From Symbiodinium natans (lineage: Eukaryota > Sar > Dinophyceae > Suessiales > Symbiodiniaceae): 64,000 nucleotides of DNA. A program made the position numbers and the translations under genes. Of this stretch, positions 43,562 through 54,837 are shown piece by piece (the first letter of the stretch is position 1; each line of letters opens with the position of its first letter). The DNA is taken from the NCBI GenBank assembly GCA_905221605.1, contig CAJNDS010002449.1, forward strand, positions 312,001-376,000, read 5' to 3'. The notes under the pieces are model-generated. The model did no database searches. It had not been told where the DNA came from and worked only from the letters and a program-made list of their open reading frames with translations.

Positions 43562-45420
43562 TCAAGATCGTTCTAACTTCTTGCGGAACACTCTTTCCAA
43601 GATCTTACGCGTCTCGCTTTGTTCAAGCCGGATCTGGCTTTGATCATGCCGAATCCGAGACAATTCACTCTGCATCTCCCACTGCCTTGGCTGTTGCTAA
43701 GCAACTTCATCAAGTTCTAACAATGAAACCAGATTATGTGCTATGATCCTTTAGGATAACCAAGATACCTACTCAGGAAACCCATTATTTATTATAGATC
43801 CCTATCATGACAACTTACATTGCGAGCCCGGCTGCACTTCCCACAGCTTCAGATTCTTCGCCGGCCCCCGCAGGCGCATGATGCCATGGACAAACTCTCT
43901 CTCCTCCACGTCCTTGTCCTGGTTCTTGTCGATCAGCTTAAAAAGACGGCGAGCTCGCTTGCGGACATCCTCCGTCGAAATGTCAAGCTGCTCGAACAGC
44001 TCTTTGATCCTGTGGGACAAGAACAACCGCACAACTCGAAGCTGACCAACCCCATAGACAAAGTGCTTTACCATGCTGCAAATCAATACCATGGGTTCGG
44101 CATCATCGGCATCATCATGGTCATCAGCATCGGCATCGGCATCCGCATCGGCATCAGCATCAAAAGCTTCGAGTTCGTCCTTGTCACCATCGTCAGCCAT
44201 TCAACATCACATCCGTCATCCTCATCGTCATCATCATTAACATCATCACCAGCACCATCATCAGTTTTTCTTTCAACCTTCAGGAAAAGCAAGAAAACAC
44301 CCATCTTGCCTGGGATCTTTCAAGGCTTCCGTAAACCGGTCCAGGCTGATCCGATGTCTCCCACCAGTTATCCTGGGCTCTGGCGCTTGTTTCATAAAGG
44401 GGGGCTACGACGTGCAAGAGCCTCAGGAGGTTATGACAAACTCCTCACCAAAAAAATGGACTTCCTTAACAAGGACCCAGGATCTCCTGGAAGAGCTTCT
44501 TTAGTCGGCCTTCCACCTGATCTGCGCTGGCTGTCTCCACGGCTTTTTGACACAAGTGAGCCGTCAACACCGTCATCATCATCAAGTAGATCAGAGTCAT
44601 GTACACACTGATGATGATGCAGGCGAGGGGACTGACGGACCGAATCGGCCTGACAAGGTCATCAAAGTCAAGGCCCCCGAATGTTCCCATGAAGACGTTG
44701 TACATGCTCTCCCAAATCGATTCGAAGTGCTCCCCGCAGGGCCCGACCACGTCCGGCTGCCTACAATCCTCTGCAACCACTGCCGTTACCAAAGTGGCGA
44801 CAGTGGAGATCGAGAAGAACAGCACGAACACTGCGGAAAGGAGGGGCACCACGGCCCCTTTGATGAGGTCCATCTGAACCTGTCAATTGCATGATGACAC
44901 AAAGGGCACAGGTCAATTGCATGATGACACAAAGGGCACGGGGAGAAGCTCTTTTCAAGTCCAAGAGAACGCCTGCCTTCATGCTTGCGAAGGCGGGGAT
45001 GAAATGCAGGCAGCGCACGATGCGAAACCAGCGCAGGTACTGGGCGATGCGCAAGTAAGCCGTGGCACGAACCTCGCTCCCAGCTGCGAACCGGGCTACC
45101 AGAGAGACGCCGACATCTACTGCCTGCATGAAGATCACTACCATGTCCAAGACCAAGAGCACTTCTGGGCGTGGACATCTGCGCAACCTGAAACCCATCT
45201 CAAGGGTGAAGAGAAGGAACACGACAAGATTCGCCCACATAAAAGAGTCGGGAATATCGTGCAGCCCGTAACGCGCACAGGAGTCCGCCTCAAAGGCAAG
45301 CAGGATCATACTGCTCACGATCAGCAGGATGACGACGCCGCTGATGCATGTAGAATCCATTCCTAAGCCCCACTGGCAACCTGGCTCCGAAGAACCACTT
45401 GAGTTGAGCTGTGTGACATC
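43562..45420 (-). CDS. Voltage-gated cation channel, single six-span domain with EF-hand-like tail
   Basis: Four exons were built by hand. 44,989-45,420 (acceptor CCTTTCAG): S1 CISGVVILLIVSSMILLAFE, S2 ANLVVFLLFTLEMGFRL, S3 LLVLDMVVIFMQAVDV, and S4 RIAQYLRWFRIVR with arginines every third position. 44,485-44,879: S5 GAVVPLLSAVFVLFF, pore loop VFMGTFGGLDFDDLVRPI and S6 ACIIISVYMTLIYLMMMTVL. 43,838-44,009: IKELFEQLDISTED, then LFKLIDKNQDKDVEEREFV (EF-hand-like) and IMRLRGPAK. 43,562 to about 43,696: WEMQSELSRIRHDQ... to the TGA stop, a coiled tail. Introns: 44,880-44,988 (GC-AG), 44,010-44,484 (GA-AG) and about 43,697-43,837 (GTGCAG-AG). All phases agree. It would conduct Na+ or Ca2+ across a membrane in response to voltage. 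The N-terminal part upstream of 45,420 is incomplete. Confidence 0.85.
44882..44941 (-). repeat. 30 bp tandem duplication inside the channel's first intron
   Basis: Two copies of a 30 bp unit starting GTGCCCTTTGTGTCATC and ending GCAATTGAC plus CT or AG. They sit at the acceptor end of intron 44,880-44,988. Being a multiple of three, they keep the frame open through the intron, which misleads simple ORF calling. Confidence 0.85.
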
Positions 45421-45639
45421 CTGAAAGGGAGAGCAGCAGGAGCAAGAACAAAAGTGCAAGCTGCAACTACACGAACTCTAGCTGAAAATCCTTCAACCAG
45501 CAGGAAACTCGATAAAATAATCATCGCATGTGACTACTGTAGTTGCGACCTCCCTCAGGCCTGGTCTTCTCCTTTCCTTTCGCTGGACTCCTCTGCACGA
45601 ACTTGCGGAGTGGCAGTGGCGGGTGTGGTCTGGTTAGTC

Positions 45640-45765
45640 GTGAGCGGTAGTAGCAGTGGCAGTGGCAGCAGCAGCCGCCGCGGCGGCAGCAGCAGCAGCA
45701 GCAGTCGCAATCGCAGTCGCAGTCGCAATCGCAGTCGCAGTCGCAATCGCAGTAGCAGGACGTAG
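45640..45765 (+). repeat. (CAGTCG/CAATCG)n microsatellite
   Basis: AGTGGC, CAGCAG and then GCAGTCGCAATCGCAGTC repeats. It lies upstream of the first identified channel exon, probably in an intron or flank. Confidence 0.85.
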
Positions 45766-46107
45766 CAATGTATCCGTGTCGGCAGGGGTAGGGATAGCGG
45801 TAGTGCTGGTGGTTGTGGTAGCAGCGTCTCGAGACTTTTTTTGTCGTCCAACAAATTTCTCGTAAAAATGTACAACATTTTAGTCTCGATTTTAGTCAGG
45901 GTAAGAAACGAGCTCCAAATAAAACATGAGCAAGCAAACACGACATTGAGGATCCTATTCATGAAGGTAGTGACATCATCGCTGAGGGCTGCCTTCTAGT
46001 AGCTGGATATCAAAAACCACAAAGCAAGTCAGCAGCAATCATCACAAGATCTAGTGATAATGCAATCAAAACTGGATCCACGGCAAGAGTGGTCGCTAAA
46101 GCGAGGC

Positions 46108-46581
46108 TCACACTTTCACTCTCAGCAACACGAAGAACATGAAACGCTGCACAACGACGTAGAGAAAGCCTAAACCTAAACCCCTGCCAGCCCTGGCCTG
46201 GCTTGTCGGACTCTGTTCACTGTCTGGCTCTCCTTGGACATTTTGTCTGACAGCCACATCGATGCTCCGCGGGGAGACGGGTTCCGGTGTCGGCGTGCAT
46301 CCATCGCTCCATGTACTGGTGGTGATGCTCCTTCCCTCGGAGTTTGCTGTCCCTTCCATGTCTACTCGCCGGTTTGACCCTGCCCGTTTAAAGCGAACAG
46401 TTACTTTGGCAAGCCGCGGTCGTCTGAGTAAGGCCCTTGCAAGCCTTCGAACCTCTTGCCGGTCTTTTTGCAAGGCCGCTTTCAGGCCTCTTAGCTCCCT
46501 CAGCTCTTCCTGCCGCAACCCATCGGTGGTTTCACGCGCGCAGATCGAAAAAGGGTCCCAGCTAAGAATCCCTGCGGCCAT
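46108..46581 (-). CDS. Candidate N-terminal exon, possibly of the channel gene
   Basis: ATG at 46,581 opens 157 codons: a coiled-coil-like stretch (EELRELRGLKAALQKDRQEV) and basic RRLARALLRRPRLAK, then a Ser/Thr/Pro-rich linker (TPTPEPVSPRS). A cytoplasmic coiled lead followed by a low-complexity linker would suit the N-terminus of the channel beginning 0.7 kb downstream on the same strand. No donor was fixed and no exon between the two was found, so it could be a separate gene or a chance frame. Confidence 0.35.
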   Translation of the reverse strand: MAAGILSWDPFSICARETTDGLRQEELRELRGLKAALQKDRQEVRRLARALLRRPRLAKVTVRFKRAGSNRRVDMEGTANSEGRSITTSTWSDGCTPTPEPVSPRSIDVAVRQNVQGEPDSEQSPTSQARAGRGLGLGFLYVVVQRFMFFVLLRVKV

Positions 46582-46619
46582 GGCTTCGAAGCGTGCGCCC
46601 TTTCTATAAGAGCTGTTTT

Positions 46620-47780
46620 AACGGTGAATTACTATAACAGTTACTTTCAAGATTACTATACGGGTTACGATAAGGGTTACTATTAGGGCTTCGGAAGGGC
46701 TTCTATAAGGGGAAGCCTTGAAGCCAAAGCTATGGGACAGACATGCTCGCGTACGCGAGGTCGTCAGGGAAAGCCCCGGACACATGGAGCCCATGTTATG
46801 CCCAAGTGAAACGTATCGAGATCTCACATCCCTACATCCTGGGTCCTAAGCCCAAAGCCCTTTAACCCTAAAGCTTTTATAAAACCGTAAACCCTCGACC
46901 CTGGGTTCTACCCTCATTTCATCGCAATAGTTTGGACGGCTCCATTATTGCATGGCAGAACACTGCACATTGGACTAGTCCAAAAAAATTGGACTTCTTA
47001 TCCCACCAAAACGGTAAAATCCAGATGAAAGTCATGTCAACCCTGCATTTCCACATTGTATAAACACAGACCAACGTCCCAACGCACGAAAGTCAAAACA
47101 AAGCTCATGTTATTACATGGTACAATCCCTGTATAAGACAAAAGCTCTTACCCTGAATCAAGCTGTTCAGCAAGATTTTGTTTTTTGCACAAAGACTCAA
47201 ATGAAGACTTGGGGGGCGCATGATCTTCCAATAAGCTTTTTGTACGATTGTTCGCTTTGCTTCTAAATCAGAAACGACTGTATCTTCATCTTCCAAAAAT
47301 CCATCCCTCACAGATTTTGTGAAGGCACACATTTCTGCACTTTGTCCACTACCATCTCCACGGATTCAGGGCGCCTTGCAAAGCTCGGTGTTGTCACTGT
47401 TGCGGTGGCGCTGCACGCTAAGAACCCTTGGCAGGGTTTAACGATTGCAGCCTTCCGGCCTGACTCCATGTTCCACTGGGTTACGGCAGAACAGCTCCGC
47501 ACTCACATTGAGGAACGAACTTGCACCAAGCATGGAACTTCTGTTGCCAAACCACAAGTGTGAAAAGACTGGCCAAGCCTCCTCTACAGATTGATCCTCG
47601 CCAGCTTACGCTCTCCCCAGGAAGCTTTGTCAGTCACAGGCATCTGCTCATTGCACAAAACGAGAAATTACCGTGCATGTAAGCTGTTTTTCTCCAGACA
47701 GGCAAAAAGCCATCACGCAGCGCACGTGGTTCGAATGACTTGCAAAAAGGAAAGCTATGTCACTATGTCTCTCCGGCGGG
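46620..47780. other. No gene recognised
   Basis: Begins with a TTACTATAACGG-like degenerate repeat and telomere-like CCCTAAA pieces near 46,865-46,905. Minus-strand frames at 47,105-47,500 (SVRDGFLEDEDTVVSDLEAK) look protein-like but have no recognised family. Confidence 0.4.
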
Positions 47781-47789
47781 CCTTGAGAA

Positions 47790-48525
47790 TGGGCTTGAAG
47801 GGGGGCTTGAGAAGGGGGGCTTCCGCAAATTCGAATTCAAGGGGGGTTTCAGAAGGGGCTTGAAGGGGGGCTTGAGAAAGAATTCTCGAAGGGGGTCTGC
47901 CAAGGGGGCTTGAGGAAATTCGGAGGCCCCCCCCCCCTTCTTGAAGGGGGCTTGAGGCAATTCGGAAGCCCCCCCCCCTCCTTCCTCCCACTCCACAATA
48001 AGCAAATGGGGGGGGTAGAAAGAAAACAGTCTCGTCTCTACTCCTCTGATTTTCGAATAATGAAATACAAAACAAAACAAGATTCGAGGAGTGTGGAATT
48101 TAGAACAAGGCCCCTTCTCTCTTCTCCCCTTCCTCCCACTCCACAATAAGCAAATGGGGGGGGCTGCACCCCCCCAACCCCCCCGCTTTGTACTTCTAGA
48201 AACAAAAGCAGTCTCGTCTCTACTCCTTTGGTTTTCGAAGAATGAAATACAAAACAAAACAAGATTCGGGCGGGGTGGAATTCAGAATAAGGCCCCTTCT
48301 CTTTTCTCCCTTCCTCCCACTCCACAATAAGCAAATGGGGGGCCAAGCCCCCCGCTTTCTACTTCTAGAAACAAAAGCAGTCTCGTCTCTAATCCTCTGA
48401 TTTTCGAAGAATGAAATACAAAACAAAACAAAATTCGAGGGAGGCGGAATTAGAATAAATTCCCTTCCTTCTTCTCCCTTCCTCCCAATCCACATTCTCA
48501 TTTCTGCCGTCCTCCCACTTCCTGA
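47790..48525. repeat. ~170 bp tandem repeat with C/G-run hairpins
   Basis: Starts with GGGGGCTTGAGAA-type G-rich units (47,790-47,930). At least three units follow with AATGAAATACAAAACAAAAC, AGATTCGAG, GTGGAATTTAGAA, CTTCTCCC, CCACTCCACAATAAGCAAAT, a G-run and a C-run, then AGAAACAAAAGCAGTCTCGT. The AGATTCGAGGGGGGTGGAAT core recurs through 51-55 kb and near 61.85 and 63.45 kb. Confidence 0.8.
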
Positions 48526-49580
48526 TTTAAAATAAAGTCCTCTCTTCCCCGCTTCCGCTCACCTCTGAACTGCGCCCCCCCCAACCAGTCTGCTTTTACT
48601 TCCAGAAACAAAGACAGTCTCGTCTCAATTTCCGAACAAATGAAAAATACAAAAACAAAACAAAATCCAAGGAACGCAAGACGTGTGCCCTTGAAATCCA
48701 GTTTGCGTGTGGCAAAAAACCAGCTTTTGCCTGTTGATGCGAACAACCGCGTTGGTGCAGTAAAACATGCAAGCTCCTTGCCGTTCGGGTACTACCTAAG
48801 CATTTTGACGTCAGCACCCACTTCTTAAAACCAGGTTTGAAACAAATTTTTTCCGGCAAACCCAGGTTTAAAAACCTGGGCTTGGAAACCCAGGTTCTGG
48901 TTTCCAACCTGGGTTGACCAAGTTGAACTCTGGGTTCAACCCAGTTTCAACAGGTTGGAAACAGGTTTAAATTTGGTCTTAAAACAGGAGAAATCTTAAT
49001 ATCTTGATTCCCTTGTTCTTTTGCTTTTGTTTCTTGCAATTCGAAGAAAGAACCAGCCTACGCAGCTGCAAGAACTGCAAGCCTTCTGGGCGGATGCAGC
49101 TTGCCGCGCCCTCCATTCGTGGCAGGAAGATGCTTGATGGTGGAACCTGGCTCAAAACCAAACTCTTGACTTCCAGCGCAGCGGCCCAAAGTTTTTCATA
49201 AAGGAATTGCCAAGAAGAAAACCAAAGAAAATTAAATGCACAGTGCGTGCCTTTGTCTTGCTGGATTAATCTGATAAGATTTATTCAAATCCTTGGGTTA
49301 TGTTTTGTTGCAGCGGTAAATGCGAGACAGAGGCTGGTGAAGACGGTTGAAACAAAAGCATGTTTGGGTGACTGCAACGCATGTCTTGTCTTGATGGGAT
49401 GGCCTAGAAAGTTTTAAGACTTTGTTCGTTGCCGTTGGACGTGTCGGATGGAAGCGTGGACTCTGAAGCTTTGCTGTTTGCTGTTCGGAAGTGATCTAAA
49501 GTCTTCAAGGTGTGGACCAAAGCAGTTGCATTCTTTTTGCTTTACCTTCTTTGTAGAACAAAGAAACTTGTAGCTTTTTG
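48526..49580. other. No gene; cluster of CCCAGGTT palindromes at 48,826-48,975
   Basis: Within 48,826-48,975 the phrases AACCCAGGTT, AACCTGGGTT and close variants occur in both orientations, so the stretch can fold in several ways. The remainder shows no gene. Confidence 0.5.
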
Positions 49581-51345
49581 AGAGGATGGGCCCCCCCCCT
49601 TTGGGCAAAGGGGGGCTTAAGCCCCCCTTTAAGCCCCCCTTTAAGCCCCCCTTAAGCCCCCCTTCAAAGGGGTCCCTGCAAAGGGGGTCCCTTCGGGGGG
49701 GGGGGGGAAAGGGTGAAAGCCCTTAAGCCCCCCCTTAAGCCCCCCTTAAGCCCCCCCTTAAGCCCCCCCTTAAGCCCCCCCTTAAGCCCCCCCTTAAGCC
49801 CCCCCTTTAAGCCCCCCCCTTAAGCCCCCCCCTTAAGCCCCCCCTTAAAGCCCCCTTCAACCCCCCCTTTAAGCTCCCCTTTAAGCCCCCCTTTAAGCCC
49901 CCCCCCCTTTAAAAGCCCCCCTTTTTAAGCCCCCCCCTTTAAGCCCCCCTTTAAGCCCCCCTTTAAAGCCCCCCCTTTAAGGCCCCCCCGTTTTAAGGGG
50001 CTTAAAGCCCCCCTTTAAGCCCCTTTTTTTAAGCCCCCTTAAAGCCCCCCCTAAAGCTCCCCCCTGAAGCCGCAACCAAGCCCCCCCCTCTGTGGAGGGT
50101 TTAGGCAGCAGTTTAAGAGGCCTAATACTTGCTGGGCCTTTGGGCAGCAATTTAAGAGGCGTAATACTTGCTGGGCCTTCTGCGGAGGGTTTAGGCAGCA
50201 GTTTAAGAGGCCTAATACTTGCTGGGCCTTTTTTGGAGGGTTTGGGCAGCAGTTTAAAAGGCGTAATACTTGCTGGGCCTTCTGCGGAGGGTTTAGGCAG
50301 CAGTTTAAGAGGCCTAATACTTGCTGGGCCTTTTTTGGAGGGTTTGGGCAGCAGTTTCAAAAGGCGTAATACTTGCTGGGCCTTCTGCGGAGGGTTTAGG
50401 CAGCAGTTTAAGAGGCCTGATACTTGCTGGGCCTTTTGTGGAGGGTTTGGGCAGCAGTTTAAAAGGCGTAATACTTGCTGGGCCTTCTGTGGAGGATTTA
50501 GGCAGCAGTTTAAGAGGCCGAATACTCGCTGGGCCTTTTGTGGAGGGTTCGGGCAGCAGTTTAAGACGTCTAAGAGGCTTAATACCTGCTGGGCCTTCGG
50601 TGGAGGATTTAGGCAGCAGTTTAAGAGGCCTAATGCGAGCATCGTGTTTGCAAATGGGGGGGGCTGCGCCCCCCCCAACCCCCCCGCTTGTTTAAGCCGG
50701 GCAAACTCGCGTGGAAGCATATGAATCATGTCCAAAACAAAACAAAACAAAACATGGGGTTCTCGGCTTAGCCCCGCGCCACGTCACTGCTATGCAAATG
50801 GGGGGGGCTGCGCCCCCCCCAACCCCCCCGCTTTTTTCTGCCGGGCAAGCTCGCGTGGAAGCATATGAATCATCTCTGAAACAAAACATGGGGTTCTCGG
50901 CTTAGCCCCGCGCCACGTCACTGCTATGAACTCTCTGCTCCTTGAAACTCGAGTAATGAACACAAAAAACAAAAGAAGAAGCGAGCGGGGTGGAATTGCC
51001 CTTAAGCTCCCCTTTAAAAAGAGTCTCACTTCTCTGGTTTCGAAGAATGAAACCCAAAAAACAAAACAAGATTCGAGGGGGGTGGAATTTAGAATACATT
51101 CCCTTCTTTCTTTTCGTAAAGGGAAATGAATGTTTAGAGTCTCACTTCTCTGGTTTCGAAGAATGAAATCCAAAAACAAACACAAAATGTAAAACAAGAT
51201 TCGAGGGGGGTGGAATTTAGAATACATTCCCTTCTTTCGCTTCGTAAAGGGAAATGTATGTTTAGAGTCTCACTTCTCTGGTTTCGAATAATGAAATCCC
51301 AAAAAAACACAAAAATATAACAAGATTCGAGGGGGGAATAAATTC
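49581..51345. repeat. Large duplication of C-rich DNA, copy 1
   Basis: Begins AGAGGATGGGCCCCCCCC, runs through AAGCCCCCCTT arrays (49,610-50,060), a ~55 bp minisatellite (50,085-50,640), two G/C hairpin units and TCTCACTTCTCTGGTTTCGA units. Copy 2 at 52,542-53,971 starts with the same sequence and keeps the same order, offset by about 2961 bp, with fewer minisatellite units. Confidence 0.85.
50085..50640 (+). repeat. ~55 bp minisatellite (GGCAGCAGTTTAAGAGGC)
   Basis: About nine units of GGAGGGTTTAGGCAGCAG, TTTAAGAGGCCTAATAC, TTGCTGGGCCTTCTG. Many unit lengths are multiples of three, so long frames stay open on both strands (for example a Lys/Leu/Pro repeat on the minus strand). No start context, domain or codon bias supports a protein. 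Confidence 0.85.
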
Positions 51346-51479
51346 CTTTCTCTCTCTTTTAGAGTCTCACTTCTCTAGTTTCGAAGAACGAAATCCAAAA
51401 AACAAAACAAGATTCGAGGGGGGTGGAATTTAGAATAAATCCCTTCTCTCTCATCTTCAAGATAAAGTAATGTTTAGAG

Positions 51480-52000
51480 TCGCCCTTAAGCCCCCTTTTT
51501 TCAGCCCCCTTAAGCCCTCCCCCTTAAGCCTCCTAGCCCCCAAGCCCCTTTAAGCCCCCCCCTTTAAGCCCTTAAGCCCCCTTCAAAGCCCTTGAAGCCC
51601 CCCTTTAAGCCCCCCCCCCCTTTAGATCCCCCTTTTTTTTAAGCCCCCCTTTTTAAACCCCCCATCAAGCCTCCCTTTAAGCCCCCCTTTAAAAGCCCCC
51701 CTCAAGCCCCCCTTAAGCCCCCTAAGCCCCCCTTCAAGCCCCCCCCTTTAAGCCCCCCTTTTAAGCCCCCAAGCCCCCTTTAAGCCCCCCTTAAGCCCCC
51801 CTTTAAAAGGCCCCCCTTACGTCCCCCCTTAGCCCCCCCCCCCCCTAAGCCCCCCCCCCCCCCTTAAGAACCCCCCTTGAAGCCCCCTTTGAAGCCCCTT
51901 CAAAGGGTCTTCTCCAAAGCCCCCCCCTTTGCCCCCCCTTAAGCCCCCCCTTAAGCCCCCCCTTAAGCCCTCCCTTAAGCCCCCCTTTGAGCAAAGGTAA
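51480..52000. repeat. AAGCCCCCCTT array
   Basis: Dozens of C-runs separated by TTAAG or TTTAAG, a partly palindromic unit because TTAA is self-complementary. The same array type occurs at 49,610-50,060, 52,560-52,990 and 54,955-55,145. Confidence 0.9.
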
Positions 52001-52541
52001 TGGGCCCATCAAGCTTTTTGAAGCTCTTGGCTTTTAAGATAAACTGGAGGCGCGCGCCGTTGCCACAGTGGTGCGGCAGGCATGACAGACCTTGGACTTG
52101 GTGCACGTGTGAAGGGAGCCACTGTTTGGGTATCAGCCGGCTTATGTCTCAGAAGAGCGTTGCACCCTTTGTTGAGTGGGTCCATCGCAAATCATGCATT
52201 TGGCCCGCCTGTGGCCTTATTGCATGGTGGGCAGTTTGGATCTGCTGCAGCGGGCGAACTATGGGGCCTTGCAGCTGTCTTGTAGTGTGCAAGGTCAAGG
52301 TTTGACGCTGCGCCGAGGGCCATTTAATGCGGACCCCCTTTACCACATCAGCAGTGGGCCGGTCTATTGCAACAAGGTGAGACGGCATAACTCTGGAAGC
52401 AGCCAAACACACAACAACACACAACACAAAAAAGAAAAGCAAAACGGAAGCAATCCAATCTTAAGGTCAAACATCCCTCTCTTAGAACACGGAGGTCGAA
52501 GTAAACCAGTTGTGGCTTGACTTGCGCTGTGTTAGAAGCAC
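52001..52541. other. Unique spacer between duplicated blocks
   Basis: Non-repetitive sequence with short frames (for example KINWRRAPLPQWCGRHDRPW on plus) that look faintly protein-like. No family is recognised. Confidence 0.3.
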
Positions 52542-53971
52542 AGAGGATGGGCCCCCCCCCTTTGGGCAAAGGGGGGCTTAAGCCCCCCTTTAAGCCCCCC
52601 TTTAAGCCCCCCTTAAGCCCCCCTTCAAAGGGGTCCCTGCAAAGGGGGTCCCTTCGGGGGGGGGGGGGAAAGGGTGAAAGCCCTTAAGCCCCCCCTTAAG
52701 CCCCCCTTAAGCCCCCCCTTAAGCCCCCCCTTAAGCCCCCCCTTAAGCCCCCCCTTAAGCCCCCCCTTTAAGCCCCCCCCTTAAGCCCCCCCCTTAAGCC
52801 CCCCCTTAAAGCCCCCTTCAACCCCCCCTTTAAGCTCCCCTTTAAGCCCCCCTTTAAGCCCCCCTTTAAGCCCCCCTTTAAAAAGCCCCCTTGGAGCCCT
52901 CTTGAAGCCCCCCCCGTTTTAAGGGGCTTAAAGCCCCCCCGTTAAGCCCCTCTTTTTAAGCCCCCTTAAAGCCCCCCCCTAAAGTTCCCCACTGAAGCCG
53001 CAACCAAGCCCCCCCCTCTGTGGAGGGTTTAGGCAGCAGTTTAAGAGGCCTAATACTTGCTGGGCCTTTGGGCAGCAAGTTAAGAGGCGTAATACTTGCT
53101 GGGCCTTCTGCGGAGGGTTTAGGCAGCAGTTTAAGAGGCCTAATATTTGCTGGGCCTTTTTTGGAGGGTTTGGGCAGCAGTTTAAAAGGCGTAATGGGTT
53201 CGGGCAGCAGTTTAAGACGTCTAAGAGGCTTAATACCTGCTGGGCCTTCGGTGGAGGATTTAGGCAGCAGTTTAAGAGGCCTAATGCGAGCATCGTGTTT
53301 GCAAATGGGGGGGGGCTGCGCCCCCCCCAACCCCCCCGCTTGTTTAAGCCGGGCAAACTCGCGTGGAAGCATAGGAATCATGTCCAAAACAAAACAAAAC
53401 ATGGGGTTCTCGGCTTAGCCCCGCGCCACGTCACTGCTATGCAAATGGGGGGGGGCTGCGCCCCCCCCAACCCCCCCGCTTTTTTTCTGCCGGGCAAGCT
53501 TGCGTGGAAGCATATGAATCATCTCTGAAACAAAACATGGGGTTCTCGGCTTAGCCCCGCGCCACGTCACTGCTATGAACTCTCTGCTCCTTGAAACTCG
53601 AGTAATGAACACAAAAAACAAAAGAAGAAGCGAGCGGGGTGGAATTGCCCTTAAGCTCCCCTTTAAAAAGAGTCTCACTTCTCTGGTTTCGAAGAATGAA
53701 ACCCAAAAAACATAACAAGATTCGAGGGAGGTGGAATTTAGAATACATTCCCTTCTTTCTTTTCGTAAAGGGAAATGAATGTTTAGAGTCTCACTTCTCT
53801 GGTTTCGAAGAATGAAATCCAAAAACAAACACAAAATGTATAACAAGATTCGAGGGGGGTGGAATTTAGAATACATTCCCTTCTTTCGTTCGTAAAGGAA
53901 TAATGAAATCCCAAAAAAACACACAAAAAATTTAACAAGATTCGAGGGGGGTGGAATTTAGAATAAATTCC
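52542..53971. repeat. Large duplication of C-rich DNA, copy 2
   Basis: Same order of parts as 49,581-51,345. The minisatellite here (53,020-53,290) has about five units instead of nine, and the 3' end lacks some TTCGTAAAGGGAAATG units. The high identity of the leading 300 bp suggests a recent duplication, or a repeat expansion error in the assembly. Confidence 0.85.
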
Positions 53972-54639
53972 TCTACAAAGCCACTCAAAGCTTCACTTAT
54001 TCGGAAAAGTCACTTTAGTGCCATTGATTTTTGCTCAAAAATTGTCAAAACTTGAAAATTGAACGAATTCTTTCCAGCCAACCAAACTGTTGCAGGTTTG
54101 AAAGATGAAACAGAAAAAACATTCACTTCCTTGTTGGCAAAATTTCAACAATTGCTGAGCATCTGGTCTCTAGGAGTTCTTGATTCTTCAGCAAAGTGCA
54201 GAGCGGTTCTCCAAATACATGTCCAGCACGAGGGAATAATTTTGAAGAAAAAGAGTTCAAACGATAGAAAAAAAAAACAAAAAACAGAAGAGTGGTTTCG
54301 TTCTCTCTTCAAATTTGAAACATGAACAAAAAACATGAAAAACAAAAATTTTTCAAAAAAATCAACAAGAAAAACAAAAAAGTGAATCTTGGCAACTAAT
54401 TTACCTGCCTTTTCAGAACAGATTCCAGATTTTACCAGTTCAAAAAACGTGGAAAAAAATTCAAAAACAGCTTCTAACACGAAAAACATGTCTTACTCCA
54501 GTCGCGCTTGCTTCGTCACATTTAGAAAGACCCTTGTTTCAAAGCAATTTTGAAGTCTTTTTGAGAAAATTGGAAAAAATTTAAGAATGCAAAAAAAACA
54601 AAAAGTCACTTAAAAACAGCTTCTAACAACACGAAATTG
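53972..54639. other. AT-rich sequence, no gene recognised
   Basis: A/T-rich with AACAAAAA runs. Short frames only. Phrases such as TTCGTCACATTTAGAAAGAC resemble parts of the inverted segment that follows. Confidence 0.45.
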
Positions 54640-54835
54640 TTACACACACTCCAGTGTTTCGCTCGCTTCGCTCGCCTTATTCACATTTTGGAAAGACACT
54701 TGGCCTTTGTCAGACGCTTCGGTTTGGGCGTCGCGCGCAACATTGGCACATCAATGACACAGTTGGACTCGTCTCGTCCTGCAGTTGATTTTCGTCCAAA
54801 CGACACTGTCAGAGGCTTTCAAAAACCCTTGTCTT
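54640..54835 (-). repeat. Inverted, truncated copy of the 1.7 kb TIR element
   Basis: Reads as the reverse complement of 55,322-55,500: the shared GCGAGCGAAGCGAGCGAAAC phrase, the GCACGCGACGCCCAAGCC phrase and the GACGAGACGAGTTCAACC phrase occur in opposite order and orientation. It is more diverged than the two full copies are from each other. Confidence 0.75.
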
Positions 54836-54837
54836 CT

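Noticed and set aside
44010-44200. ATG-started frame with a run of Asp-Ala joined to the EF-hand-like segment
   Set aside because: The Asp-Ala run is a CATCGG-type repeat in the predicted intron 44,010-44,484. The conserved channel sequence only begins after the acceptor at 44,010.
49977-50750. Open frames of 257 (minus) and 210 (plus) codons with a repeated peptide
   Set aside because: The minisatellite units are mostly multiples of three, so frames stay open on both strands. No domain, and the other copy at 53 kb is shortened without regard to frame conservation.
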